A program made the position numbers and the translations under genes. Under the pieces are notes generated by a model. That model worked only from the letters and a program-made list of their open reading frames with translations. It searched no databases and was not told the DNA's origin. Shown here piece by piece: positions 1 through 9,445 of a DNA stretch of 64,000 nt (the first letter of the stretch is position 1; the number at the start of each line of letters is the position of its first letter). Source of the stretch: Pseudomonas wadenswilerensis (GTDB taxonomy: Bacteria; Pseudomonadota; Gammaproteobacteria; Pseudomonadales; Pseudomonadaceae); contig NZ_UIDD01000007.1 of assembly GCF_900497695.1 (NCBI RefSeq), positions 744,001-808,000 on the forward strand. Direction: 5' to 3'.

Positions 1-424
1 CCGGGTCGTTGCCGGTGCGTATGTCCAGGCTGACCTGCGGATAGCGCTGCTGAAAATCCGCCAGGCGCGGCACCAGCCAGTGCTGGGCCACCGAAGGCCG
101 CACATAGAGGCTCAGGGATCCGCTGACTTCCTGCGTCGAAGGCTGCAGGGCTTCCTGCAGTTGCGCTTCGAAGCCTTGCAGCACCTGATAGAGCCGCTCG
201 CCTTCGACGGTCAGGCGGATGCGCCGGGTCAGGCGTTCGAACAGGCGTAGCGCCAGGGCCTGCTCCAGGCGGGCGATACGATGGCTGACGGCGCTGGCGG
301 TCAGGCACAGCTCCTGCGCCGCCAGGCTGAAGCTCAGGTGCCGGGCGACCGCGAGGAAGGTGTGCAGATTGGCGAACTGGGCGCCGCTCAAGCGGGTGCC
401 GAGGCGATCGGGCAGGTTGAGCAT
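1..424 (-). CDS. dsdC: LysR-family regulator DsdC, N-terminal part (cut by window edge)
   Basis: Reading leftward from the ATG at 424 gives a LysR-type N-terminus: a winged helix-turn-helix with the family pattern SLAAQELCLTASAVSHRIARLE around residues 30-51, followed by the linker helix and the start of the effector domain. The reading frame is open to base 1, so about 141 residues of an expected ~300 are seen. It starts only two bases after the stop of the D-serine dehydratase gene and on the same strand, so the two are probably one transcript. That neighbour is why I call it DsdC (D-serine-responsive activator) rather than an unassigned LysR protein. In E. coli dsdC is divergent; the co-directional arrangement differs. 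Confidence 0.8.
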   Translation of the reverse strand, partial: MLNLPDRLGTRLSGAQFANLHTFLAVARHLSFSLAAQELCLTASAVSHRIARLEQALALRLFERLTRRIRLTVEGERLYQVLQGFEAQLQEALQPSTQEVSGSLSLYVRPSVAQHWLVPRLADFQQRYPQVSLDIRTGNDP

Positions 425-426
425 GC

Positions 427-1779
427 TCAATTGCCGGCCAGCACGGCGCGGCCCTTGGCCAGGTAGCGGTCCATCTCGTCGCGCGGCACCATGCTGCCGC
501 CGGTACCCCAGACCAGGTGGGTGGCGCGGGCCATGCGCTCATCGCTCAGACCCAGACGCTGACGGTAGCCTTGCTGCTCTTGCAACACACTGAACATGCC
601 CGCCAGCCCGGCCAGTGCCGACGGTTCCAGCTCGATGCCTTCACACGCCTGCATTTGTGCGAGCTGGCGGTACAGGGTGGCATCGCTGACGGTGTAGTAG
701 CCGTCGATCAGGCGCTGCAGCGAGCGCCCGACAAAGCCCGAGGGCCGCCCCACCGCCAGACCGTCGGCGGCAGTCTGGTTGTCGATGCCGAAGTCATACA
801 CCGACAAACCGTCGTGCAAGCCGGTGTACACGCCAAGGAACATGCACGGTGAATGGGTCGGCTCGGCGAACAGGCAATGCACCGCATCGCCGAAGATATG
901 CTTGAGACCGAAGGCCACGCCGCCAGGGCCACCGCCGACGCCACAGGGCAGGTAGACGAACAGCGGATGCTCGGCGTCGACCTGTATGCCCTGCGCTGCC
1001 AGCTGGCGCTGCAGGCGCTCGGCCGCCACGGCGTAACCGAGGAACAGGTTCAGCGAGTTTTCATCATCGACAAAATGGCAGTGCGGGTCGGCCTCGGCCT
1101 CCTGGCGCCCCTGCTCCACCGCCACGCTGTAGTCGGCGCTGTACTCACGCACCTCGACACCGCAGGCGCGCAGGCGATCCTTCTTCCACTGGCGGGCATC
1201 GGCGGACATGTGCACCGTGGCCTTGAAGCCCAGGCGCGCACTGATGATGCCGATCGACAGGCCCAGGTTGCCGGTGGAGCCGACCGCCACACTGTACTGG
1301 CTAAAAAAGGCCCGGGCCTGATCGCTGTCGAGCTTGGCGTAGCTATCGCCCGGCTGCAGCAGGCCACCGGCCAGGGCCAGGTCTTCGGCGTGCTTGAGCA
1401 CTTCATAGATGCCGCCGCGGGCCTTGATCGAGCCGGAAATCGGCAGCAGGTTGTCGGCCTTGAGCCACAGGGCGCCGGTTGGCGGCAGTTGCTGTTCGGC
1501 ACAGAGCACCGCCTGCAGGGCATGCAGCGGCAACAACGGCGATTCGATGATGCCGGCAACGGCTGCGGTCTCGGGGAAGGCCGAGGCGATGAACGGGGCA
1601 AAGCGTTCGAGCCTGGCGCTGGCCTCGTGAATATCTTCAGCGCTCAGCGCCACATCACCCAGGGCTTCGGCGCTCGGCGCCAGGGCCGGGTTGAACCAGC
1701 TGGTCGGGCGCAACGCCACCAGTTCGGCGATCAGCGGATGGCTCTGGCACCAGGCGTTCACGGATTTTTCCAGCGGCAT
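427..1779 (-). CDS. dsdA: D-serine dehydratase (ammonia-lyase)
   Basis: This 450-residue protein matches the full length of DsdA, the cytosolic PLP enzyme that converts D-serine to pyruvate and ammonia, both for nutrition and to remove a toxic amino acid. The PLP-binding lysine lies in [10 protein letters not shown] at Lys119 (E. coli uses Lys118). A glycine-rich phosphate-binding loop ([15 protein letters not shown], about residue 165) and a second glycine cluster ([15 protein letters not shown]) follow in the usual order of the fold-type II family. It is the first gene of a leftward pair with the LysR regulator. The alternative, a generic threonine/serine dehydratase, is unlikely because the motifs and length fit DsdA throughout. 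Confidence 0.95.
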   Translation of the reverse strand: MPLEKSVNAWCQSHPLIAELVALRPTSWFNPALAPSAEALGDVALSAEDIHEASARLERFAPFIASAFPETAAVAGIIESPLLPLHALQAVLCAEQQLPPTGALWLKADNLLPISGSIKARGGIYEVLKHAEDLALAGGLLQPGDSYAKLDSDQARAFFSQYSVAVGSTGNLGLSIGIISARLGFKATVHMSADARQWKKDRLRACGVEVREYSADYSVAVEQGRQEAEADPHCHFVDDENSLNLFLGYAVAAERLQRQLAAQGIQVDAEHPLFVYLPCGVGGGPGGVAFGLKHIFGDAVHCLFAEPTHSPCMFLGVYTGLHDGLSVYDFGIDNQTAADGLAVGRPSGFVGRSLQRLIDGYYTVSDATLYRQLAQMQACEGIELEPSALAGLAGMFSVLQEQQGYRQRLGLSDERMARATHLVWGTGGSMVPRDEMDRYLAKGRAVLAGN

Positions 1780-1958
1780 TGTCGTACTCCAGCAGGCATC
1801 GAATAGAACGATTAAGCGTCAGCACCACTGGCTTTACAACCGATGGTTACTCAGGCCATGGATGAAGCCTGTTCAGCCATGCCGCGCCGTGCAAGCCGGC
1901 GCACTTCTGCTACCTTGGGAGTACCCTCTTCATCCGCATCACACACAGGTGACCCCTC

Positions 1959-4064
1959 ATGGCGCGCACCACCCCCATCGAGCTGTACCGCAACATCGGC
2001 ATCGTCGCCCATGTTGACGCCGGCAAGACCACGACCACCGAACGCATCCTGTTTTACACCGGGGTCAACCACAAGATGGGCGAGGTGCACGACGGCGCCG
2101 CGACCATGGACTGGATGGCCCAGGAGCAGGAGCGCGGCATCACCATCACCTCGGCGGCGACCACGGCGTTCTGGCAGGGCTCAAGCAAACAGTTCGCCGA
2201 CAAGTACCGCTTCAATATCATCGACACCCCCGGCCACGTCGACTTCACCATCGAGGTGGAGCGCTCGCTGCGCGTGCTCGACGGCGCAGTGGTGGTGTTC
2301 AGCGGCGCCGACGGCGTCGAGCCGCAATCGGAGACGGTCTGGCGCCAGGCCAACAAGTACCATGTGCCGCGCCTGGCCTACGTCAACAAGATGGACCGCC
2401 AGGGCGCGGATTTTCTGCGCGTGGTCAAGCAGATCGACCAGCGCCTGGGTCACCACCCGGTGCCGATCCAGCTGTCGATCGGCGCCGAGGAGCACTTCGC
2501 CGGGCAGATCGACCTGGTGAAGATGAAGGCCATCTACTGGAACGAAGACGACCAGGGCACCAGCTACCGCGAAGAAGAGATTCCGGCCGACATGCTCGAG
2601 CTTGCCAACGAGTGGCGCGCGCACATGATCGAAGCTGCTGCCGAGGCCAATGACGAGTTCATGGAGCTGTACCTCAACGGCCAGGAGCTGAGCAACGAAC
2701 AGATCAAGGCCGGCCTGCGCCAACGTACCCTGGCCAATCAGATCGTGCCGGCGATCTGCGGCTCGTCATTCAAGAACAAGGGCGTGCCGCTGATGCTCGA
2801 CGCGGTCATCGACTACCTGCCGGCGCCGTCGGAAATCCCGGCGATCAACGGCACCGACCCGGACCACGAAGACAAGCACCTGGAGCGCCACGCTGACGAC
2901 AACGAACCGTTCTCGGCGCTGGCGTTCAAGATCGCCACCGACCCCTTCGTCGGTACCCTGACCTTCGCCCGGGTCTACTCCGGCGTGCTCAGCTCCGGCA
3001 ACGCCGTGCTCAACTCGGTCAAGGGCAAGAAGGAACGCATCGGCCGCATGGTGCAGATGCACGCCAACCAGCGCGCCGAGATCAAGGACGTATGCGCCGG
3101 CGACATCGCCGCGCTGATCGGCATGAAGGACGTCACTACCGGCGACACCCTGTGCGACATCAACCAGCCGATCATCCTCGAACGCATGGACTTCCCGGAC
3201 CCGGTGATCTCGGTGGCGGTCGAGCCGAAGACCAAGGCCGACCAGGAGAAAATGGGCATCGCCCTGAGCAAGCTGGCCCAGGAAGACCCGTCGTTCCGGG
3301 TGCGCACCGATGAAGAGACCGCGCAGACCATCATCTCCGGCATGGGCGAATTGCACCTGGACATCATCGTCGACCGCATGCGCCGCGAGTTCGGCGTCGA
3401 GGCCAATATCGGCAAGCCCCAGGTGGCCTACCGCGAGAAGATCCGCAACACCTGCGAGATCGAAGGCAAGTTCGTTCGCCAGTCTGGCGGGCGCGGCCAG
3501 TACGGCCACTGCTGGATCCGCTTCGCCCCGGGCGAGGAAGGCAAAGAGGGCCTGGAATTCGTCAACGAAGTGGTCGGCGGCGTAGTGCCGCGCGAGTACA
3601 TCCCGGCGATCCAGAAAGGTATCGAAGAGCAGATGCAGAACGGCGTGCTGGCCGGCTATCCGCTGATTGGCCTCAAGGCCACGGTGTTCGATGGCTCGTA
3701 CCACGACGTCGACTCCAACGAAATGGCCTTCAAGGTCGCGGCGTCAATGGCCACCAAGCAACTGGCGCAAAAAGGCGGCGCGGTGCTGCTGGAGCCGGTG
3801 ATGAAAGTCGAAGTGGTGACTCCCGAGGAGTACCAGGGCGACATCATGGGTGACCTGAGTCGCCGGCGCGGGATGATCCAGGAAGGCGGCGAGACCCCGG
3901 CGGGCAAAGTGGTACGCGCCGAGGTGCCATTGGGCGAGATGTTCGGTTACTCCACCCAAATGCGCTCCATGACCCAGGGCCGCGCCAGCTACACCATGGA
4001 GTTCACCAAGTACGCCGAAGCGCCGGCGAGCATCAGTGAGGCGATTATCAAGAAACAGGGCTGA
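1959..4064 (+). CDS. fusA: Elongation factor G, second (non-str-operon) copy
   Basis: The 701-residue product is a complete translational GTPase. It has the G1 P-loop AHVDAGKTT at residues 17-25, DTPGH at 89-93, NKMD at 143-146, and the EF-G domains II-V through to the C-terminal region [27 protein letters not shown] drives tRNA-mRNA translocation and ribosome recycling. In the str operon fusA is flanked by rpsG and tufA. Here it stands alone between dsdA and ligD, so by context it is the FusA2-type paralogue that Pseudomonas carries in addition to the main copy. No specialised role can be read from the sequence. The stop is followed directly by a REP pair. Confidence 0.93.
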   Translation: MARTTPIELYRNIGIVAHVDAGKTTTTERILFYTGVNHKMGEVHDGAATMDWMAQEQERGITITSAATTAFWQGSSKQFADKYRFNIIDTPGHVDFTIEVERSLRVLDGAVVVFSGADGVEPQSETVWRQANKYHVPRLAYVNKMDRQGADFLRVVKQIDQRLGHHPVPIQLSIGAEEHFAGQIDLVKMKAIYWNEDDQGTSYREEEIPADMLELANEWRAHMIEAAAEANDEFMELYLNGQELSNEQIKAGLRQRTLANQIVPAICGSSFKNKGVPLMLDAVIDYLPAPSEIPAINGTDPDHEDKHLERHADDNEPFSALAFKIATDPFVGTLTFARVYSGVLSSGNAVLNSVKGKKERIGRMVQMHANQRAEIKDVCAGDIAALIGMKDVTTGDTLCDINQPIILERMDFPDPVISVAVEPKTKADQEKMGIALSKLAQEDPSFRVRTDEETAQTIISGMGELHLDIIVDRMRREFGVEANIGKPQVAYREKIRNTCEIEGKFVRQSGGRGQYGHCWIRFAPGEEGKEGLEFVNEVVGGVVPREYIPAIQKGIEEQMQNGVLAGYPLIGLKATVFDGSYHDVDSNEMAFKVAASMATKQLAQKGGAVLLEPVMKVEVVTPEEYQGDIMGDLSRRRGMIQEGGETPAGKVVRAEVPLGEMFGYSTQMRSMTQGRASYTMEFTKYAEAPASISEAIIKKQG

Positions 4065-4067
4065 TAC

Positions 4068-4160
4068 GGCGACCGCTTCGCGGTCGATCGCCGGCAAGCC
4101 GGCTCCCACAGGATAGCGGCGCACTCGAATCCTGTGGGAACCGGCCTTGCCGGCGATGGG
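4068..4160. repeat. REP pair (inverted)
   Basis: Immediately after the fusA stop lie two inverted copies of the Pseudomonas REP-type sequence. The first is GACCGCTTCGCGGTCGATCG followed by CCGGCAAGCCGGCTCCCACA. The second is its mirror, TGTGGGAACCGGCCTTGCCG, about 50 bases on. The pair can fold into a long hairpin and probably marks the 3' end of the fusA transcript. The remaining ~100 bases before ligD contain no gene. Confidence 0.85.
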
Positions 4161-4260
4161 GTGCGCAGCAGCCCCACCTCGAACAAAAGCCGATTGAACT
4201 CCCAGCCCTGCCGCCCAATCCCAATGCTTAGGACCCGTCCAAAAGCCGCAGGACACCGCC

Positions 4261-6741
4261 ATGGCCAAGCCGTTGCAGGAGTACGCGCGCAAGCGCAATT
4301 TCGACGCCACACCGGAGCCGGCTGGTAACCCTGTCCGAGGCAAAAAAACCGCCCACGCCCTGCAATACTGCATCCAGAAACACGACGCCAGCCACCTGCA
4401 CTACGACTTTCGCCTGGAGCTGGACGGTACCCTGAAAAGCTGGGCCATCCCCAAGGGCCCGTCGCTGGACCCAAAGGTCCGGCGCCTGGCCGTGCACGTC
4501 GAAGACCACCCGCTGGACTACGCCAACTTCGAAGGGCAAATCCCCGAAGGCCATTATGGCGCCGGTGACGTGATTGTCTGGGACCGTGGTGTGTGGATCC
4601 CCGAAGAAGATCCGCACACGGCCTATGCCAAGGGCAAGCTGCGCTTTCGCCTGCAGGGCGAGAAACTCTCGGGGATCTGGAACCTGTTTCGCACCCACCT
4701 GGCCGGCAAGCAGGAGCAGTGGCTGCTGATCAAGTCCGACGATGCCCAGGCGCGCCCGCAGGCGGACTACGACATCCTCGAGGCCGAACCGGACAGCGTG
4801 CTCAGCGAACGTACGCTGATCGCGCGCAAACCCAAGGCCGCGACGAGCAAAGCCACAAGCAAGACCAGGCCCGCGAGCAAAACCGAACTCAGCGGCGCCA
4901 GGAAAGCCGCCCTGCCCGATTCGCTCAAGCCGGAGCTGGCGACCCTGGTGGAAACTCCGCCCGAGGGCGACTGGCGCTACGAAGTGAAATTCGACGGTTA
5001 CCGCATCCTCGCCCGCATCGACGGCGACGCGGTGCGCCTGTTCACCCGCAACGGCCATGACTGGACCGCCAAGCTGCCCAAACAGGCCAAGGCCCTGGCC
5101 AAGCTCGGCGTGCAATCGGCCTGGCTCGATGGCGAGATGGTGGTGGCCAACGAACATGGCGTGGCGGATTTCCAGGCCCTGCAAAATGCCTTCGACCAGG
5201 CCCGCGACGAGCAGATCCTCTACTACCTGTTCGACCTGCCGTACCTCAACGGCATGGACCTGCGCCAGTGCCCGCTGGAGCAGCGCCGCGCGGCGCTGGC
5301 GAAGGTGCTGGAGAAAGCCGATGAAAAACGCCTGCGCTTTTCTGCCGACTTTGACCAGACCGTCGAGTCGCTGCTCGACAGCGCCTGCAAGATGGCGCTG
5401 GAGGGCCTGATCGGCAAGCGCCTGGGCAGCAGTTACCTGAACCGGCGCAGCAGCGACTGGATCAAGCTCAAGTGCAAGCAGCGCCAGGAGTTCGTGATCG
5501 TCGGTTTTACCGACCCCAAGGGTTCGCGCGAGGCCTTCGGCGCACTGCTGCTGGCCCTGCACGATGAGCGTGGCGAGCTGCGCTATGCCGGCAAGGTCGG
5601 CACCGGTTTCAACAGCGCGACCCTGGCGCAGATTCACCAGCGCCTGGCGCCGCTTGAAGTCGCCAAGCCGCAGTTCCGCAGGCCGCCAACCGGCGCCGAG
5701 GCCAAAGGTGTGCACTGGCTCAAGCCAACGCTGCTGGCCGAGGTCGCCTATGCGCAGATGACCCGCGACGGCGTGGTGCGCCATTCGGTGTTCCATGGCC
5801 TGCGCGACGACAAACCGGCCAAGGCCATCGGCCTGGAGCAGCCCGTGAAAACCCCGGCAAGCCACCCCTCCAACCTGCACCTGACCCACCCGGAACGCGT
5901 CATCGATGCCAGCACCGGCATTACCAAGCGCCAGGTGGCCGAGTACTACGCCCAGGTCGCCGAGTGGATCCTGCCCCATCTCAAGCGCCGCCCCGTGGCC
6001 CTGGTACGGGCACCCGATGGCCTGGCCGGCGAGCTGTTCTTCCAGAAGAACGCCGCGCAACTGAACATCCCCGGCCTTGAAAGCCACGACAAGGCCGAAG
6101 CCGGCCAGGCGCTGATGATCATCGACCAGGCTGAAACCCTGCTGGGCGCAGTGCAGATGAACACCCTCGAACTGCACACCTGGAACGCCACCGCCAAGGA
6201 CTTCGACAAGCCCGACCGGCTGATCCTCGACCTCGACCCGGACCCGGCGTTGCCGTGGAAGGCCATGCTCGAAGCCACCCAACTGACCCTGGCGCTGCTC
6301 GACGAACTGGGGCTGCAGTCTTTCCTCAAGACCAGCGGCGGCAAGGGCATGCACATTGTCGTGCCGCTGACCCGCCGTGCCGGCTGGGACGAGGTCAAGG
6401 GCTTCAGCCAGGCCATGGTCCAGCACCTGGCCGGGCTATTCCCCGAGCGCCTGTCGGCGGTGTCCGGGCCGAAGAACCGGGTCGGACGAATCTTCATCGA
6501 TTACCTGCGCAACGGCAAAGGCGCGACCACGGTCTGCGCCTATTCAATCCGCGCCCGCGAAGGCCTGGCGGTGTCGGTGCCGATTCGCCGGGAAGAGCTG
6601 ACCGCGCTCAAGGGCGCCAACCAATGGCACCTGCTCAACCTCGGCGAACGCCTGGCCGAGGGCGATGACCCCTGGGCCGACTACGGTCAGGTACGCCAGT
6701 CGATCAGCAAGGACCTGCGCCGCCGCCTGGGGCTTGAATAA
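4261..6741 (+). CDS. ligD: Multifunctional NHEJ DNA ligase D
   Basis: LigD seals double-strand breaks with Ku in bacterial non-homologous end joining. The 826 residues show three domains in the usual pseudomonad order. The 3'-phosphoesterase is at about 1-180 (HYDFRLELDG, residues 47-56, and EDHPLDYANFEG). The ATP-dependent ligase is at about 215-520, with nucleotidyl-accepting Lys243 in EVKFDGYR and a later WIKLKCK motif. The primase-like polymerase is at about 540-826, with metal-binding Asp residues in DLDPDP (658-663) and KTSGGKGMH. The low-complexity Lys/Ala/Ser stretch near residues 192-216 is the interdomain linker. The partner ku gene lies 10 kb away at 17050-17913. The stop shares a base with the next start (TAATG), so the small membrane protein is translationally coupled. 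Confidence 0.96.
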   Translation: MAKPLQEYARKRNFDATPEPAGNPVRGKKTAHALQYCIQKHDASHLHYDFRLELDGTLKSWAIPKGPSLDPKVRRLAVHVEDHPLDYANFEGQIPEGHYGAGDVIVWDRGVWIPEEDPHTAYAKGKLRFRLQGEKLSGIWNLFRTHLAGKQEQWLLIKSDDAQARPQADYDILEAEPDSVLSERTLIARKPKAATSKATSKTRPASKTELSGARKAALPDSLKPELATLVETPPEGDWRYEVKFDGYRILARIDGDAVRLFTRNGHDWTAKLPKQAKALAKLGVQSAWLDGEMVVANEHGVADFQALQNAFDQARDEQILYYLFDLPYLNGMDLRQCPLEQRRAALAKVLEKADEKRLRFSADFDQTVESLLDSACKMALEGLIGKRLGSSYLNRRSSDWIKLKCKQRQEFVIVGFTDPKGSREAFGALLLALHDERGELRYAGKVGTGFNSATLAQIHQRLAPLEVAKPQFRRPPTGAEAKGVHWLKPTLLAEVAYAQMTRDGVVRHSVFHGLRDDKPAKAIGLEQPVKTPASHPSNLHLTHPERVIDASTGITKRQVAEYYAQVAEWILPHLKRRPVALVRAPDGLAGELFFQKNAAQLNIPGLESHDKAEAGQALMIIDQAETLLGAVQMNTLELHTWNATAKDFDKPDRLILDLDPDPALPWKAMLEATQLTLALLDELGLQSFLKTSGGKGMHIVVPLTRRAGWDEVKGFSQAMVQHLAGLFPERLSAVSGPKNRVGRIFIDYLRNGKGATTVCAYSIRAREGLAVSVPIRREELTALKGANQWHLLNLGERLAEGDDPWADYGQVRQSISKDLRRRLGLE

Positions 6742-7013
6742 TGGACGACCTGGACTGGATCGACCTGCTGCAATGGCCGGCCATGTTCGCAACGATCCTG
6801 GCCGCCTGGTGGATCGGCTCGCGTCAACCGCGGCGGCGGCGGATCGGTTTTGTCTGCTTCATCGCCAGCAACCTGCTGTGGGCAGTCTGGGGCTGGCACG
6901 CCCAGGCCTGGGCGCTGATCGTGCTGCAGGTATGCCTGTGCGCGATGAACCTGCGCGGCCTGAAAAAGAACACCAACGGCACCCCCCCTTCGCCCCGGGA
7001 GTCGACTTCATGA
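6741..7013 (+). CDS. Small membrane protein of unknown function
   Basis: This 90-residue protein has three predicted hydrophobic segments (about 12-27, 35-50, 54-70) separated by an Arg-rich cytoplasmic turn (RQPRRRR). I do not recognise a catalytic motif. The general look (short hydrophobic helices rich in Trp) resembles small inner-membrane proteins such as PnuC-like or amino-acid transporter fragments, but this is only appearance. Its ATG overlaps the ligD stop and its stop overlaps the next start (ATGA), so it belongs to the same transcript as ligD and the PIG-L gene. A direct link with DNA repair is not shown. Confidence 0.7.
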   Translation: MDDLDWIDLLQWPAMFATILAAWWIGSRQPRRRRIGFVCFIASNLLWAVWGWHAQAWALIVLQVCLCAMNLRGLKKNTNGTPPSPRESTS

Positions 7014-7072
7014 ACGATGCTCACCTGGGCCGGCAATTGAGTGCAGCACCCGACGGAGGCTGGCAGCTATGA
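7010..7072 (+). pseudogene. 20-codon remnant of a deleted operon gene
   Basis: An ATG at 7010 overlaps the preceding stop (ATGA) and opens a frame of only 20 codons, MNDAHLGRQL plus SAAPDGGWQL, whose stop overlaps the PIG-L start (again ATGA). Such double coupling is expected for a real operon gene, but 20 codons is too short for an enzyme. In many Pseudomonas genomes an acyl-CoA dehydrogenase-like gene precedes the PIG-L deacetylase. I infer that this is what is left after an in-frame internal deletion joined the beginning and end of that gene. It could alternatively be a short leader peptide. Confidence 0.45.
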
Positions 7073-7833
7073 CCCTGCAGCAATCGCAAAATCCGATGCG
7101 CGCACCCGGTACGCCGCTGGTGCACTGGCAATCCTCGGCGACGCTGCAGGCGGTGCCGGCCATCACCCATGCTCAACTGGTACCGGTTGGCCGCCGCCTG
7201 GTGGTGGTCGCCCCACACCCCGATGACGAGGTGCTCGGCTGCGGCGGCGTGCTGGCCGGCATGCGTGGCCGCGAGCAGGATCTGCTGCTGATCTCGGTCA
7301 GCGATGGCGAAGCCAGCCACCCTGATTCGCGCCACTGGACCAGTGAACGCCTGCGCCAGCAACGCCCGCGGGAAAGTGCCGACGCCCTGCGTCGCCTGGG
7401 CCTGGATCTGACCCGCTTGACCTGGCTGCGCCTGGGCCTGGCTGATAGCGCCGTGGCCAACCATGAACGCTGGCTGGCTGAACGCCTGGTGCAGCTGTTA
7501 AGCGCCAGCGATCAGGTACTGACCACCTGGCGCCTGGACGGCCATTGCGATCATGAGGCTGTGGGCCGCGCCTGTGCCCGGGCCTGTGAAACCGTCGGCG
7601 CGCGCTTGATCGAGGTGCCGGTCCGGGCCTGGCACTGGGCCCGTCCGAGCGATCCGCGGCTGCCCTGGCAGCGCGCCCACAAGCTGTTTCTCGACCGCGC
7701 GGTGCTGGCCCTCAAGCAGCAGGCCATCGCTGCCCATACCAGCCAGCTGCAGGCCGACGAGCAGACACCGCCGGTACTCGACCGCGAGGCGCTGGCACGG
7801 CTGCAGCAACCTTTCGAGCTGGTATTCACATGA
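7069..7833 (+). CDS. PIG-L (LmbE-like) N-deacetylase
   Basis: The 254-residue protein carries the LmbE/PIG-L zinc site: VVAPHPDDEVLGCGG with His50, Asp52 and Asp53, and the second cluster DGHCDHEAVG with residues 159-162. Members remove N-acetyl groups from N-acetylglucosamine-type substrates. In Pseudomonas the gene usually sits in a cluster with an acyl-CoA dehydrogenase, an S-adenosylmethionine methyltransferase and a glycosyltransferase. Here both direct neighbours are reduced to 18-20 codon remnants, so the deacetylase is an intact survivor of a decayed operon and may no longer have its original pathway. Start and stop are both ATGA overlaps. Confidence 0.85.
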   Translation: MTLQQSQNPMRAPGTPLVHWQSSATLQAVPAITHAQLVPVGRRLVVVAPHPDDEVLGCGGVLAGMRGREQDLLLISVSDGEASHPDSRHWTSERLRQQRPRESADALRRLGLDLTRLTWLRLGLADSAVANHERWLAERLVQLLSASDQVLTTWRLDGHCDHEAVGRACARACETVGARLIEVPVRAWHWARPSDPRLPWQRAHKLFLDRAVLALKQQAIAAHTSQLQADEQTPPVLDREALARLQQPFELVFT

Positions 7834-7886
7834 GCGTATCGGCGAGCTATTTCGAGCAACTGGGTGATCCGACCCAGGCGTCGTGA
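7830..7886 (+). pseudogene. 18-codon remnant, probable methyltransferase N-terminus
   Basis: The ATG overlaps the PIG-L stop. The frame encodes MSVSASYFEQLGDPTQAS and then stops. The first eleven residues look like the beginning of the class I methyltransferase that follows PIG-L in related genomes (pattern MSV-x-A/S-x-YF-x-x-L). I infer that the rest of the methyltransferase and any glycosyltransferase after it were deleted, leaving this stub. It has no separate function that I can recognise. Confidence 0.45.
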
Positions 7887-7952
7887 ACAGCACAGCGTAG
7901 AAGCCATAACCGCGCGGTGCACTTCTTCACAAAATCCCTCAGGTTAAAAACC

Positions 7953-7969
7953 ATCATAACCATTATGAT
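7953..7969. promoter_or_regulatory. 17-bp palindromic operator, site 1
   Basis: ATCATAACCATTATGAT is a perfect palindrome with 7-bp arms around CCA. It recurs with one mismatch between arms at 9385 and 12874. Its right end forms a TATGAT -10-like hexamer reading toward the serine hydrolase at 8113, so a bound repressor would block polymerase. I assign it to the TetR protein encoded at 12189-12839, because the third copy lies at that gene's own promoter. About 140 bases of leader separate it from the 8113 start. Confidence 0.75.
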
Positions 7970-8112
7970 TTTTTCGCTTGCCTGACGCCTGTCCGACGGT
8001 TGCGCAGCATTGAACCGACACGACAGGCAGCAGGTTGAAGTTTCTCAGGTTGTTAACCAACGACCTGCAATTCTGATCGTTGCACCTGTAAAAAATCGTA
8101 AGGGAGAACACC

Positions 8113-9207
8113 ATGGATGTCAGTTGGCTGTTTCTGAGTACGCCGGCAGCCGAACATTTTAGCCAGGTGGTTCAGACCACACCTGCGCAAGTCAAAAACG
8201 ACATGGGCCGAATTTTCAAGGAGCTCTCCAGAAAAGCTGGCCCAGGTTGTGTGTTCAGTGCCGAGAAAGAGAATGCCTTTGTCATACAAGGCGCGACAGG
8301 GTTTGCTGACATCGAGAAGAAAAAGCCGCTGACTGCAGATTCGGTATTCAACCTCGCGTCCGTGTCCAAGCAATTCACCGCGTTTGCCATTCACCTCTTG
8401 GCCACTGAGAAAAAACTGTCGCTGGATGACTCTGTTCGCCAGTACGTTCCTGAACTGGGCAGCTACGCCGATCCGGTGACCCTGCGCCATTTACTCCATC
8501 ACACCGGTGGCCTGCCAAGCTACGAGGACGCGGCCGAGGCGCAAGGCATACCTGATACCAAGCCACTGAGCCAGGCCACGGCGTTGCAATTGCTGGCAGC
8601 GGAGAAACAACCGTTATTCGCTCCCGGCACCCGGTTTTCGTACAGCAATACCGGCTACTTCATGTTGTCGCTGGTGGTCGAGAGGGTCAGCGGAAAAAGC
8701 ATTCGCCAGTTCTCCGAACAGGCCATCTTCAAGCCGCTGGAGATGAACCACACCCAGATCGTCGACACCTACCCTTTGACCTTCGAGGTCGCCCGCGGCT
8801 ACAAGCGCTCGTTCTGGGGGGGCGCTCGATTGTATGAAAGCCCGTGGGAGGTGACCGGCGACGGACAAGTGCACTCCACCGTCGGTGACTTGATGAAATG
8901 GGGCGCCAATCTGCAAAACGGTACTGTCGGTGGCCCCAACCTGTTGGCCGTCATGTCCAGAGCCGGCCCACGGGTCGCCATCGATCATGAGGATTATGCG
9001 ATGGGCTTGTCGCCCAAACTGTACAAAGGGACGCGGCTGCTCGAACACTCAGGCGGCTGGGCCGGTTACTCGACTCAGTTCCTGGATTTCCCCGACGCCC
9101 ATATCACCGTCGCAGTCCTGTGCAACGCAGAAGACCTCGATGCCGCAACCTACAGCGAGAAAATCGCCGATGTACTGGCCGTGGAAAAGTGGGCCAGCGC
9201 GCGTTAA
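8113..9207 (+). CDS. Serine hydrolase, beta-lactamase class C / esterase family
   Basis: The 364-residue product has the three motifs of the penicillin-recognising hydrolase fold: Ser83-V-S-Lys86 (nucleophile and base), Tyr177-S-Asn179, and His312-S-Gly314 in place of the KTG triad. The HxG form and absence of a clear signal peptide suit cytosolic EstB-type esterases or D-aminopeptidase-like enzymes better than an exported AmpC. A GGGAGA ribosome site lies 7 bases before the ATG. It is the first gene controlled by the shared palindrome and is separated from the next one by 240 bases, so it is a single-gene transcript. The likely substrate, given the monooxygenase nearby, is an ester or lactone, which is inference. 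Confidence 0.85.
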   Translation: MDVSWLFLSTPAAEHFSQVVQTTPAQVKNDMGRIFKELSRKAGPGCVFSAEKENAFVIQGATGFADIEKKKPLTADSVFNLASVSKQFTAFAIHLLATEKKLSLDDSVRQYVPELGSYADPVTLRHLLHHTGGLPSYEDAAEAQGIPDTKPLSQATALQLLAAEKQPLFAPGTRFSYSNTGYFMLSLVVERVSGKSIRQFSEQAIFKPLEMNHTQIVDTYPLTFEVARGYKRSFWGGARLYESPWEVTGDGQVHSTVGDLMKWGANLQNGTVGGPNLLAVMSRAGPRVAIDHEDYAMGLSPKLYKGTRLLEHSGGWAGYSTQFLDFPDAHITVAVLCNAEDLDAATYSEKIADVLAVEKWASAR

Positions 9208-9384
9208 GCAGGCGCCCTGAATCTGTTGCTCAGCCATGAACCGCCGGCCTGCCACGCCTTGTGGCAGCTCGGCGGCTGATTACCTGCCCCGCCCCCAGGC
9301 CGTCAGGGCCGCTGCCAGCCTTGCCGTTTGACCATGGCCCTTGCCGGCCGGCTTGAGATGTTTGGCCTGCTGCTTGCGCAAAAC

Positions 9385-9401
9385 ATAATAACCGTTATGA
9401 T
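9385..9401. promoter_or_regulatory. 17-bp palindromic operator, site 2, with promoter
   Basis: ATAATAACCGTTATGAT differs from site 1 at two positions and keeps the ATAAC-C-GTTAT core as a perfect inverted repeat. It contains TATGAT (9396-9401). With TTGCGC at 9374-9379 and a 16-bp spacer this makes a plausible sigma-70 promoter for the hydrolase operon that starts at 9446. The remaining bases 9208-9372 hold no gene that I can support. Confidence 0.7.
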
Positions 9402-9445
9402 CTTTTTTGTTGAGCCGTGTTGTCCATCCACAGCGGAGAACGCCA

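Noticed and set aside
853..1806. 317-codon plus-strand frame over dsdA
   Set aside because: Shadow of dsdA, which has the PLP lysine motif and correct length.
4228..6426. 732-codon open frame on the minus strand
   Set aside because: It lies wholly over ligD, which has all catalytic motifs. The antisense translation is low-complexity and without a family pattern, as usual opposite GC-rich genes.
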